Below, in pieces: positions 1 through 8,100 of a DNA stretch of 64,000 bases. The position numbers were made by a program, and so were the translations under genes. Source of the stretch: Chromatiaceae bacterium (GTDB lineage: Bacteria > Pseudomonadota > Gammaproteobacteria > Chromatiales > Chromatiaceae); NCBI GenBank assembly GCA_024235215.1, contig JACKMU010000009.1, forward strand, positions 1-64,000, in the 5' to 3' direction. The notes beneath the pieces are model-generated. The model saw nothing but the letters and a program-made list of their open reading frames with translations, was not told where the DNA came from and made no database searches. Positions within the stretch are counted from its first letter, which is position 1. Every line of letters starts with the position of its first letter.

Positions 1-3000
1 TCTGCCCTGCGGCGGTGCCTTGATTATTGATCGCCAGCCGGTCATCGGCGGTACCGGTGGAGGAGAGGTCGATACGCAGCAATCCGTTGTTGAAATTGAT
101 CGAATCGGAATCGGTCAGGGTTGCCGCCGGATCGATGATCGTTGCCGGATCGCCTTCGGTGTAGTTAAGCGAAGTGACCGACAGGCTGAGGACCGGGTCT
201 TCGTTGGGCGGCAGAATGTTCTCGATCAGGGTGAACGAACGGATCTTCTTATTTTCGTTGTTCAGGCCGATATCGCCGGCATCGTACAACAGCGTAGTGC
301 TGGCGTCGGTAGACCCGCTACCCAAGGTCGTGCTGCTGACCGTCAGGTAGAACAACTCATCGCTGCTGACTTTCAGCGCGTTGCTGCCCACCGGGATGTT
401 GTTGCCGGTCACCGAGGTAATAATCGAACCGGCCGGCACCACCGCGCCGGGCAGATTTAGATCGTCCGTGACGACCATCAGACCGACGAAATCGTTGCTG
501 CTGAGTCCAAAGTCAGCACCATTGATAAGAACAGATACTGTACCCACAGTGGTGCCCGAACCGACGTCATCGGCGGAGAAATGATAGATGTTCGCGTTGC
601 CGTCATCCTGAGTAAAAAGCAGCGTGCCGGCATCCAGCGTTACATCGCCGATGGTGACATCGTGCTCGATCAGCGTGATGCCGGTGGTCAGGCTGGAACC
701 CGGCTGATCCATCAAATGAATGAAGGTGCCCGCGCTGTAGTCGCCCGACACGTCCGGACGAAAAATGACAATCTCGCCGGCATCGACCGACAAGCTGTTG
801 CTGCTGGTCATCACCTCGTTTTGCTGGGAACTGAACAGGATGTCGCCGTGTTGCAGCGTGATCGCATTAGCGCTGCCGAGGGTGACCGAGTTGCTGACGA
901 AATGCAGGCCGTTGATGACCATTTCGGTGTCCGCGGCAAAGGACTCCAGGTCCATGAAGCCGAGGATGCTGCCGTCGGAACCGGCCGGTTCGAACATCAG
1001 GTTGGGATCGGCGATCGCCAGCACGTCACCGCTCTCCCAGGAGTCCAGTCCCGGAACCTTGCTGTTGGCGATATCGCTGTTGGTCGAGAAGAGGATGCGG
1101 ATATCACGCGGCAGAACAGTAATGGTCGCGGTGGCCTGGGCAGTGCCGCCACGGCTGTCGCTGACTTGATAGACAAAGCTATCGGTCCCATTGAAACCTG
1201 CGTCCGGAGTGTAGACGAACGACCCATCGGCACTCAGTATCACCTGGCCGCTCGCCGGGCCGCTGACCGGTGTGGTGTTGACGGTGAGTGTGTCACCGTC
1301 GAGGTCGCTGTCGTTTTCCAGCAATCCGTCGACACCGAGCACCGCCGTGTAGGGCATCCCTTCGAAGGCGTTGTAGCTGTCCGCGGTCAGTACCGGCGTG
1401 GCATTGATATCGATATTGAACGTACCGATCACCACATCGCCGCCACCGCCGCTGCCGGTGTTGCCCAGATCATTCAGGATTACCTGAATCGTGTCGCTGT
1501 CATTGCCCCAGGTACCCGGTGTGCCGTGCAGGTATTGTATGTTGGTCGTATTATCGAAGTAGCTGTTCAGATCGGTCTCAGATCCCCTCAACGTGACATC
1601 CGCTGTACCATTGTTGGTGATGGTGATACCGCTTCCCGCGGCAGCGGTTATGACGCCGTCGATTGAAGCGGAGAGCCTGATCGACAGATCCCCGCCTGCA
1701 GCGTCGACATCACTGATATCGATCGCCGACAAGTCGATCGGACTGGCGCTGTCCTGCTGGACCACGACATCGGTCGGCAGACTGCCGAGATTGGCGGGAT
1801 CATCATTGACCGGGTCGACGTCCACGGTCATGGTGTAGCTGGATGCACTGTCTGCAGTCCCGTCGTTGACGCTGAAGCCGAAGCTGTCGTAGCCATTGCC
1901 GTTGGCGTTAGCCGCCGGAGTGAACTTCAGGAGGCCGGCATCGATGTCGGTCTTGCTGATCACCTGGTTCAGCGTCACATCACTGCCGTTCAACTTCAGG
2001 CTGCCGGCGGATTCGAGTGAAGTGACCTTCACACTGGAGAGATTGTCACCATCGATATCGGCGAAGTTGAAATCGCCTGCGGCAAAGGTATAGATCACAT
2101 CCTCGTCGGTGGTCACCGTGTTGCTGGCCGCGGTCGGGGCATCGTTCTGCGCGGTCACATCCACCGTCATTGTATAGGTGCTGGCACTGTCGGCTGCACC
2201 ATCGTTGACACTGAATCCGAAGCTGTCGTAGCCGTTGCCGTTGGCGTTGGCCGCCGGCGTGAACTTCAGCAGACCGGCGTCGATGTCCGCCTTGCTGATC
2301 ACCTGGTTCAGCGTCACATCGCTGCCGTTCAGCTTCAGACTGCCGGCGGATTCGAGCGAGGTGATCTTCACACTGGCCAGCGTGTCGCCGTCGATGTCGG
2401 TGAAGTTGAAGTCGCCGGCAGAGAAGGTGTAAGCGGTGTCTTCGTCGGTGGTGACGGTGTTGTTGGCCGCGGTCGGCAGATCGTTCTGCGCGGTCACGTC
2501 AACCGTCATCGTGTAGGTTGCAGCACTGTCCGCTGTTCCATCGTTCACCGAGAAGCCGAAGCTGTCGTAGCCGTTGCTGTTGGCATTCGCTGCCGGCGCG
2601 AAGGTGAGCAGGCCGGCATCGATATCGGCTTTGCTGATCACCTGGTTCAGCGTCACATCCGAACCGTTCAGCTTCAGGGCCCCGGCACTCTCCAGGCTGG
2701 TCACCTTCACGCTGGAAAGCGTGTCGCCGTCGATATCGGCGAAGTTGAAGTCATTCGCAACAAACGTGTAAGTGGTATCTTCGTTGGTCGTGACCGTGTT
2801 GCTGGAAGCCGTCGGCAGATCGTTCTGCGCGGTGACGTCGACCGTCATGGTATAGGTTGAGGCAGAATCGGCGGTACCGTCGTTCACCGAGAAGTTGAAA
2901 CTGTCGTAACCATTGCCGTTGGCATTGGAAGCCGGCGTGAACTTCAGCAGGCCGGCGTCGATGTCGGCCTTGCTGATCACCTGGTTCAGCGTCACATCCG

Positions 3001-6000
3001 AGCCGTTCAGCTTCAGGGCACCGGCACTCTCCAGACTGGTCACCTTCACGCTCGCCAGCGTGTCGCCGTCGATGTCGGCGAAGTTGAAGTCGCCGGCAGC
3101 GAAGGTGTAGGTCACATCCTCGTCGGTGGTGACGGTGCTATTCGAAGCAGTTGGCGGATCGTTGACATAAATACTGCAGCTTGCCGTAGCACTACTGAAC
3201 GCAGTATTTCCTCCCGTGTCTGTTGTAGTCACCGTACCCGATATTTCGACGTTGTCGATATAGATCACATCGCCAGAAGCTGTAGCCGCCACATAAAAGC
3301 GTATCTTGCTGATTGTCTCGGTGTTGGGAATATCGATCTCGCCGCTAAAGACGGCTTCAGGCTCAAATAGGTTACTGACATCAATGTTAATGGTGTGAAG
3401 AGTGACCCAACTACTGCCGTTGTAAGCCTGGACAGCTACCTGTCCACCGACTGAGGAGTTGGAGTGCTGATAATCAAAGCTGACAGTCGCCGAGGTCAAG
3501 CCCGAGAGATCGACACCACGCTCAATCGAACGCGTACCACTGAGCGCCATCTTGAGGTATGGAATGGGGTCGCTCCCCACCTGCCCCGCGGTCATCAGCA
3601 CGATATTGCCAGTGGCGGAGTTTCCATCATCTCCCACCTCGGTCCAGTTGCCGACCCAGTTGCCGGTCCCGCCGCTGTAGTTGGCGGGATTCCAGTCCTC
3701 GTCGGCGATCACCGAAGAGGAGGTGCTGGTAAGGTCGGCTGTGCCGCCAGCCGTACCGCTGGTCTGATCCCAGGCATGGAAGGTGATGCCATCGGTGACG
3801 GCACCTGTCCAGCCAGCATCGGGCACGAAACGCACGGAAGTATTGGCATCAGTGGCGAGCAGCCGGGCGGCATTGCTATCCACCGCACCGAAGGCGGTCC
3901 AGTTACTGCCGCCGTCGGTACTGTATTCCCAAGTACCGTGGCTGTCGTCGACCGCGACCACTGCGATGCCTTCGACCGAACCGCTGTCGGCATCGGTGAT
4001 CTGCCCGGAAATCAGGTCCGACACCAGCGTACCACCGTTCGAGAAATCATCTTCGTTGATGGTAGCCAGGTCGTTGGCATCGGCGAGCACCGGAGCGTCG
4101 TTCTGCGCGGTCACATCCACGGTCATGGTGTTGGGCGTCAGGTCAAGATTCGACGAGGCACTGTCATCCTGAACCTGAAAGGTGAAGCTCGTCAGCGCCG
4201 TGCCGGAACTATTTGCAGGCGGTGTCCAGGTGAGAAGACCGAGGTCAATGTCTTCCGCAGTAATATAGTTGCCTGCCGAAAATCCCGACCCATTCCATTT
4301 GAGCGTGCCTTGGCTCGGCAGGGTTGCAATCCAGACTCGGTCGAAGGCGTCGCCGTCCGCATCGGAGAAACCGAAATCCGATGTGGTGAATACATAATCG
4401 CTATCTTCTGTCGCAGTTATCGTTCCATTTGTGCCAATCGGGGCGTCGTTCACCGGTGTCACGGTAATCGCGACCGTATCGGTATCCTGAAGATTCAGAT
4501 CGTCGGCGAGAGCGGCCACTTCCGAAGCATCCAATGCGCGGTCGTAGACGCGGGCATCGTCGATCTTGCCGTTGAAGTCAAAGTCTGCCTGGCCATTTCC
4601 GTGCTTGCCGATAAAGCTGTTTGCGCCAAGCGTGTAGGAGATCGAGCCGGAAACGGTGTTCGATCCCGCTGCAACGCCGTCGATGTAGACAGTCTGAACA
4701 TGGGTCGCATTGTTATAGGTATAGGCCACATGGTGCCAACCGCTGCCTGCCAGAAACTGGCCGGTATTGATATTCGTCCATGTGCTCCCGTTGTACATGA
4801 ACCCCACCACGCCGTGAGTAGGTGCGTCGAGCCGAAGCGAGACACTATCACCCAAGGAGATGACCTCCGAGCCACTGGAATCGGCGGACGTCAGATTGAC
4901 CCAGGCTGCCAGCGTCACATTGGCCGGGTTGCCAAGGTGGCCGTTGACCTGGACATAGTCGTTGCCGTCGAAGCTCAACACATCACCGCGCGTACCGTCC
5001 ACCGTGGCCGTGGCACCGTTGACGGAGCCATCGTTGGTACCGCCCGGACTGTCGTCGTTGCCCAAATCTCCTGTATTGTCGAACGAGTAGTATCCCTTCA
5101 GATTAGCGTCGATGTTCAGTTGATAGAGCGTTGCATCGTTACTGGTGATGGTGAGCGTGGAACCGCCGTTGTAGTCGGCGGTGGGCGAGAAGCCTAACCC
5201 TACCAGTGCGGCGTTAACATCTTCCAGTGTGCCGGAGAAACTCATCGAAGCATCGCTGGTGCCATCGCCATCGGTAAACGTCAACCCCGAGACCCCCGAC
5301 AAGGACAAGCTGCCGTTGGTGACAGTCAGCGTCATGTAGTAGGTTTGCCCCGCATCTCCGGTAACGCTGATGGCGTTGCTATTGCCGCTACTGAAGACCA
5401 GCGGTGTGTCTTCGTCGGTGGACTGTGCAGCGGGCACATTATTAGTGGTCAACGACGCGTTCCAGGTACCCTGGGTAAACTGACTGACAGCAATACCGGT
5501 TTCAATGGCACCGGCCTGATATTCAAGGTCCCAGTCACCACCCAAACTCGCATGCCCGGTCAGGTCGTCAGAAGCGGCCACATCGGCACTTGTCAGCCTG
5601 GAGAGCGAATCTATGAACTGTTCGCCCTGCTCGGTCGAAGCGAGATCGCAGCCGTAGATCAGCAGATCGCCCTCGGCATTGAAAGCCTGACTCCAGCTAC
5701 CGATCTCGTCGGACTCGGTGTCTAGCCTGGACTGATCCAGCATACTGTTGCCGACCCGAATGACGCCATCGCTGCCGTGGGAGATGATGTGCACCGCGTC
5801 CAGATCACGGTACCCGGCCAGATGGTCGCTTATCTGGGCGACGCCATCCCGGTCCGCTTCCAGCATCACCACCTCGATCTGACGGTTGTCGTCCTGGCGG
5901 GAGAGCAGGTCGTCCAGCAGCTGCTGATAGTTGGGGGTGGCCGGGTCGACGAAGACCAGCTCGCTGCGCAGCCGGCTACTGTCGTCCGTTCCTATCAGCG

Positions 6001-6253
6001 AATGGTATTCGGCATCATCGAGCAGATACTGAGTGACAGCAGCGGACTGCTCCGCCGGATCATCAGCTTCGGTATCGGATTGGGGTTGCAGCGCAACGTT
6101 GCCGTCCAGCAATGCCTGAACCGGATCTTCGGCACCGGCGCCGTCGACAGCAGCACCGAACAGATCGGCAGAAAAGAGCAACTTGGGTTCGAGCGCCTCG
6201 ATCAGGGGATTTGCGCGATTCCTGCTCTTTTGCTTCTTTTTCGACGATCCCAT
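1..6253 (-). CDS. Giant LEPR-xLL/DUF4347 repeat adhesin, C-terminus beyond the window
   Basis: One uninterrupted reading frame runs from ATG at 6253 to the left edge, giving about 2084 residues with no stop; the C-terminus is missing. There is no signal peptide. Residues 21-30 read LEPKLLFSAD, the LEPR-xLL type motif found at the start of very large secreted proteins. Residues about 97-250 match DUF4347 (the IISHGSDG and LLIYGCDLAS segments). A LamG/concanavalin-like domain lies at about 383-578. Cadherin/VCBS-like domains follow from about 600, including four near-identical 113-residue repeats at about 1031-1483 and an Ig-like cadherin unit at about 1615-1710. Proteins of this architecture are surface adhesins, normally exported by type I-like machinery with a C-terminal signal, which cannot be checked here. 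The three adaptor genes at 8101-14044 lie upstream on the same strand. Family assignment is firm; the export route is inferred. Confidence 0.9.
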   Translation of the reverse strand, partial: MGSSKKKQKSRNRANPLIEALEPKLLFSADLFGAAVDGAGAEDPVQALLDGNVALQPQSDTEADDPAEQSAAVTQYLLDDAEYHSLIGTDDSSRLRSELVFVDPATPNYQQLLDDLLSRQDDNRQIEVVMLEADRDGVAQISDHLAGYRDLDAVHIISHGSDGVIRVGNSMLDQSRLDTESDEIGSWSQAFNAEGDLLIYGCDLASTEQGEQFIDSLSRLTSADVAASDDLTGHASLGGDWDLEYQAGAIETGIAVSQFTQGTWNASLTTNNVPAAQSTDEDTPLVFSSGNSNAISVTGDAGQTYYMTLTVTNGSLSLSGVSGLTFTDGDGTSDASMSFSGTLEDVNAALVGLGFSPTADYNGGSTLTITSNDATLYQLNIDANLKGYYSFDNTGDLGNDDSPGGTNDGSVNGATATVDGTRGDVLSFDGNDYVQVNGHLGNPANVTLAAWVNLTSADSSGSEVISLGDSVSLRLDAPTHGVVGFMYNGSTWTNINTGQFLAGSGWHHVAYTYNNATHVQTVYIDGVAAGSNTVSGSISYTLGANSFIGKHGNGQADFDFNGKIDDARVYDRALDASEVAALADDLNLQDTDTVAITVTPVNDAPIGTNGTITATEDSDYVFTTSDFGFSDADGDAFDRVWIATLPSQGTLKWNGSGFSAGNYITAEDIDLGLLTWTPPANSSGTALTSFTFQVQDDSASSNLDLTPNTMTVDVTAQNDAPVLADANDLATINEDDFSNGGTLVSDLISGQITDADSGSVEGIAVVAVDDSHGTWEYSTDGGSNWTAFGAVDSNAARLLATDANTSVRFVPDAGWTGAVTDGITFHAWDQTSGTAGGTADLTSTSSSVIADEDWNPANYSGGTGNWVGNWTEVGDDGNSATGNIVLMTAGQVGSDPIPYLKMALSGTRSIERGVDLSGLTSATVSFDYQHSNSSVGGQVAVQAYNGSSWVTLHTINIDVSNLFEPEAVFSGEIDIPNTETISKIRFYVAATASGDVIYIDNVEISGTVTTTDTGGNTAFSSATASCSIYVNDPPTASNSTVTTDEDVTYTFAAGDFNFADIDGDTLASVKVTSLESAGALKLNGSDVTLNQVISKADIDAGLLKFTPASNANGNGYDSFNFSVNDGTADSASTYTMTVDVTAQNDLPTASSNTVTTNEDTTYTFVANDFNFADIDGDTLSSVKVTSLESAGALKLNGSDVTLNQVISKADIDAGLLTFAPAANANSNGYDSFGFSVNDGTADSAATYTMTVDVTAQNDLPTAANNTVTTDEDTAYTFSAGDFNFTDIDGDTLASVKITSLESAGSLKLNGSDVTLNQVISKADIDAGLLKFTPAANANGNGYDSFGFSVNDGAADSASTYTMTVDVTAQNDAPTAASNTVTTDEDVIYTFAAGDFNFADIDGDNLSSVKVTSLESAGSLKLNGSDVTLNQVISKTDIDAGLLKFTPAANANGNGYDSFGFSVNDGTADSASSYTMTVDVDPVNDDPANLGSLPTDVVVQQDSASPIDLSAIDISDVDAAGGDLSIRLSASIDGVITAAAGSGITITNNGTADVTLRGSETDLNSYFDNTTNIQYLHGTPGTWGNDSDTIQVILNDLGNTGSGGGGDVVIGTFNIDINATPVLTADSYNAFEGMPYTAVLGVDGLLENDSDLDGDTLTVNTTPVSGPASGQVILSADGSFVYTPDAGFNGTDSFVYQVSDSRGGTAQATATITVLPRDIRILFSTNSDIANSKVPGLDSWESGDVLAIADPNLMFEPAGSDGSILGFMDLESFAADTEMVINGLHFVSNSVTLGSANAITLQHGDILFSSQQNEVMTSSNSLSVDAGEIVIFRPDVSGDYSAGTFIHLMDQPGSSLTTGITLIEHDVTIGDVTLDAGTLLFTQDDGNANIYHFSADDVGSGTTVGTVSVLINGADFGLSSNDFVGLMVVTDDLNLPGAVVPAGSIITSVTGNNIPVGSNALKVSSDELFYLTVSSTTLGSGSTDASTTLLYDAGDIGLNNENKKIRSFTLIENILPPNEDPVLSLSVTSLNYTEGDPATIIDPAATLTDSDSINFNNGLLRIDLSSTGTADDRLAINNQGTAAGQ
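1806..3161 (-). repeat. Four tandem 339-bp coding repeats in the adhesin
   Basis: Four copies of a 339-bp unit (113 codons) follow one another with boundaries near 1806, 2145, 2484, 2823 and 3161. Each encodes a cadherin-like domain with the same core, including GSDVTLNQVISK and the NANGNGYDSF segment or a close variant. The exact 339-bp spacing keeps the frame. Copies differ at scattered bases, so duplication and homogenisation look recent but not current. Confidence 0.9.
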
Positions 6254-6345
6254 ACCCAGCTTCCTCTACCCACCGCAGACATGATTTGGAGAATCCCAAT
6301 GGTGGTATCGGCAATGAACAGAGAAAATACAGGGAATATAGGTAG

Positions 6346-6771
6346 TTAGGTCTGAGGGATAAAGGGATTGATCAACCGGATGCCGCACTCTTCGAAATCC
6401 TTGGTGTTTCTTGTCGCGATTGAAAATTCCCTTACGCGGGCAATGGCTGCGATCTGACCATCCAGGTCGGATAGTGGACGGCCAATTTCTTTGCGATAGC
6501 CCTTGATTTCTCCATATAATCGTGCGGCTGCTTCATCGAATGGCAGGACGCGAGCGCCAAAAGCTGCTGCGACAAATTGCGCAAAGCGCTCTTTCAATAA
6601 ATGTCGGCGCTTTCCCGCAGGTAAGCAGCGCAATCCGTAGCCAATCTCTGCGATGGAAATGGTCGTCATATAGAGCGACAAGGTATTTTGTGCATTCAAC
6701 CAGTCCAGCACCGGGGCTGCTGGTGGTGAAGTCATGAATTCCGAAATGATATTGGTATCAATGATGATCAC
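6346..6771 (-). CDS. PIN-domain toxin, VapC/FitB-like
   Basis: The 141-residue protein begins MIIIDTNIISE, the PIN-domain start with the first metal-binding Asp. It carries a conserved mid-protein Glu (TISIAEIGYG) and the later acidic pair in PLSDLDGQIAAIA, then ATRNTKDFE near the C-terminus. This is the layout of FitB/VapC endoribonucleases that cut RNA, usually tRNA. Its ATG lies inside the end of the antitoxin gene (4-bp ATGA overlap), giving translational coupling. It sits just downstream of the adhesin's upstream neighbours and immediately 5' of the adhesin start. The family call is strong; the RNA target is unknown. Confidence 0.92.
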   Translation of the reverse strand: MIIIDTNIISEFMTSPPAAPVLDWLNAQNTLSLYMTTISIAEIGYGLRCLPAGKRRHLLKERFAQFVAAAFGARVLPFDEAAARLYGEIKGYRKEIGRPLSDLDGQIAAIARVREFSIATRNTKDFEECGIRLINPFIPQT

Positions 6772-7004
6772 TCCGGAAACTCCACTGGATCCGATGTCTG
6801 GCGTTCAGGCAAAACCAGTTCTTCCTCGCCATAGGCCGGGCTGAATAGCCGAACTGCTAGGTCACCCAACCGCTCTGGTGTTGCAGCTGCATCCCTGAGT
6901 ATATGCCTGATTTCTTCTTCCATTGAAACACCGTGACGCGCAGCACGAACCCGTAAATTGGCCACAATTTCATCATCAAGGTTCCGAACACTTAAGTTTG
7001 CCAT
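6768..7004 (-). CDS. Antitoxin, FitA-like ribbon-helix-helix
   Basis: This 78-residue protein starts at ATG 7004 (MANLSVRNLDDE), preceded by a clear ribosome-binding site (AGAGGTG); an in-frame upstream start at 7067 has no such site. The N-terminus is a ribbon-helix-helix DNA-binding fold of the FitA/plasmid-stability type, and the SMEEEIRHILRDA helix is typical. The acidic C-terminal tail (about residues 50-78) would occupy the toxin active site. It overlaps the PIN toxin gene by 4 bp. Autoregulation through the palindrome at 7047-7061 is likely but inferred. Confidence 0.88.
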   Translation of the reverse strand: MANLSVRNLDDEIVANLRVRAARHGVSMEEEIRHILRDAAATPERLGDLAVRLFSPAYGEEELVLPERQTSDPVEFPE

Positions 7005-7046
7005 GAGCACCTCTAATACTTTCCATAGGAGCATATGATAGCGCGC

Positions 7047-7061
7047 GCTAGCGTCGCTAGC
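7047..7061 (-). promoter_or_regulatory. Palindromic candidate operator for the FitAB-like pair
   Basis: GCTAGC-GTC-GCTAGC is a 6-3-6 inverted repeat about 43 bp upstream of the antitoxin ATG. Ribbon-helix-helix antitoxins bind such repeats to repress their own operon. The symmetry is visible; binding is inferred. Confidence 0.4.
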
Positions 7062-7071
7062 AACCAACGAA

Positions 7072-7137
7072 AAAAGGGGACGGATTTATTTTTGGGCGCT
7101 TTTTCTTTACAACGAATTACCAAATCTGTCCCCTTTT
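7072..7137. repeat. Inverted repeat, REP-like element
   Basis: Two 16-base arms, AAAAGGGGACGGATTT (7072-7087) and AAATCTGTCCCCTTTT (7122-7137), are complementary except at one G:T position, with a 34-base loop. The GGGGAC-type arms resemble ends of REP/RAYT-associated palindromic elements in Proteobacteria. No transposase gene is present. It separates the two divergent toxin-antitoxin operons. Confidence 0.55.
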
Positions 7138-7207
7138 ATCGGGCATCGACATGTGCAGGATATCCCACTACAATCCACATAGTACAAATATATTTGGAGA
7201 AATATCA

Positions 7208-7432
7208 ATGTCGCAGTTACATTGTTACGTAGCCGATGATCTCGCGGAAAAATTCAAAAAAAAGGCCAAAGCGGCACACCTGCCTGTGTCCAAATACCTG
7301 GCGCTATTAGTAAAACGCGAAGTGGAACAGCAGTGGCCAGAAAACTATTTCGACTGTTTCGGCAGCTGGCAAGGAGATAGACTGGAACGCCCGGAGCAGG
7401 GGAATTTCGAAAAACGTGTAGGATTCGAATGA
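7208..7432 (+). CDS. Small antitoxin of a VapBC-like pair
   Basis: This 74-residue protein starts at ATG 7208 behind TTTGGAGAA. The N-terminal half (LHCYVADDLAEKFKKKAK, then PVSKYLALLVKREV) looks like a ribbon-helix-helix DNA-binding region. The C-terminal half is rich in charged and aromatic residues (PENYFDCFGSW) and would contact the toxin. The stop codon overlaps the toxin start (ATGA). It diverges from the FitAB-like pair, with the inverted repeat at 7072-7137 between them. Confidence 0.82.
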   Translation: MSQLHCYVADDLAEKFKKKAKAAHLPVSKYLALLVKREVEQQWPENYFDCFGSWQGDRLERPEQGNFEKRVGFE

Positions 7433-7839
7433 TGTTCCTGCTAGATACCAACCTATGTATCCAGTTGCTCAACAACCGCTCTGCGCAGATCCAAGACCAT
7501 TTCCTGCAACACTCCCCCGAAGAGATCGTTCTGTGCAGCATCGTCAAGATGGAATTGCTCTATAGTGCGCGTCGCAGCCAACGAATCGAGGCCAACCTGC
7601 AACTTCTGAAGCGTTTCTTCCACCCCCTGCAGAGCCTGCCCTTTGACGACCGTTGCGCCGAAGAAGCGGGACAAATACGCGCCGACTTAGCCAGTCAGGG
7701 AAGTCCCATCGGTCCCATTGATCTCCTCATTGCCGCCACCGCCCGCGCCCACGATGCAGTCCTAGTAACCCACAACACCAAAGAATTCTCCCGAGTCACC
7801 AACCTACGCTTGGTTGACTGGGAAACTGAGTCGTCATAA
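7429..7839 (+). CDS. vapC: PIN-domain toxin, VapC family
   Basis: This 136-residue PIN protein opens MMFLLDTNLCIQLL with the first catalytic Asp. It has the conserved Glu in IVKMELLYSA and the PIGPIDLLIAATA and VTHNTKEFSRV segments that carry the remaining acidic site and the C-terminal signature. It closely fits VapC endoribonucleases of about 130-140 residues. It is coupled to the upstream antitoxin by a 4-bp overlap. Its position between an adhesin and its probable export genes suggests insertion by transfer. Confidence 0.93.
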   Translation: MMFLLDTNLCIQLLNNRSAQIQDHFLQHSPEEIVLCSIVKMELLYSARRSQRIEANLQLLKRFFHPLQSLPFDDRCAEEAGQIRADLASQGSPIGPIDLLIAATARAHDAVLVTHNTKEFSRVTNLRLVDWETESS

Positions 7840-7869
7840 TACACAACGGGGTCGGACCAGCGTAGAATA

Positions 7870-7955
7870 GGGGTCAAGTCTTTGATTTTTGATATCAAAA
7901 CTCGTTTATTACCGTGCGATTAGATCGCCGAATCAAAAATCAAAGACCAGACCCC
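7870..7955. repeat. Long inverted repeat, REP-like element
   Basis: The 24-base arms at 7870-7893 (starting GGGGTCAAGTCTTTG) and 7932-7955 (ending AAAGACCAGACCCC) pair at 22 of 24 positions around a 38-base loop. The GGGGTC...GACCCC ends are like those of RAYT-associated palindromes. The surrounding 7840-8100 interval has no gene. Confidence 0.6.
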
Positions 7956-8100
7956 GTTTCCGTGGTCGGGGAGGAAGGCCATGGAATAATCATCTCGCAC
8001 TCGAGAGCGACGGATGGAATTAACGCACTGGAAATAAACCGCCGGTTTATTACGCTGACTCCAATCGCTCCATCTCTTGGCAGGTGAAAACGGATAAGCT

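Noticed and set aside
581..5197. Long plus-strand ORFs of 361 and 577 codons opposite the adhesin
   Set aside because: They are antisense shadows of a repeat-rich gene. They lack family motifs and signals, and the minus-strand frame is continuous with clear domains.
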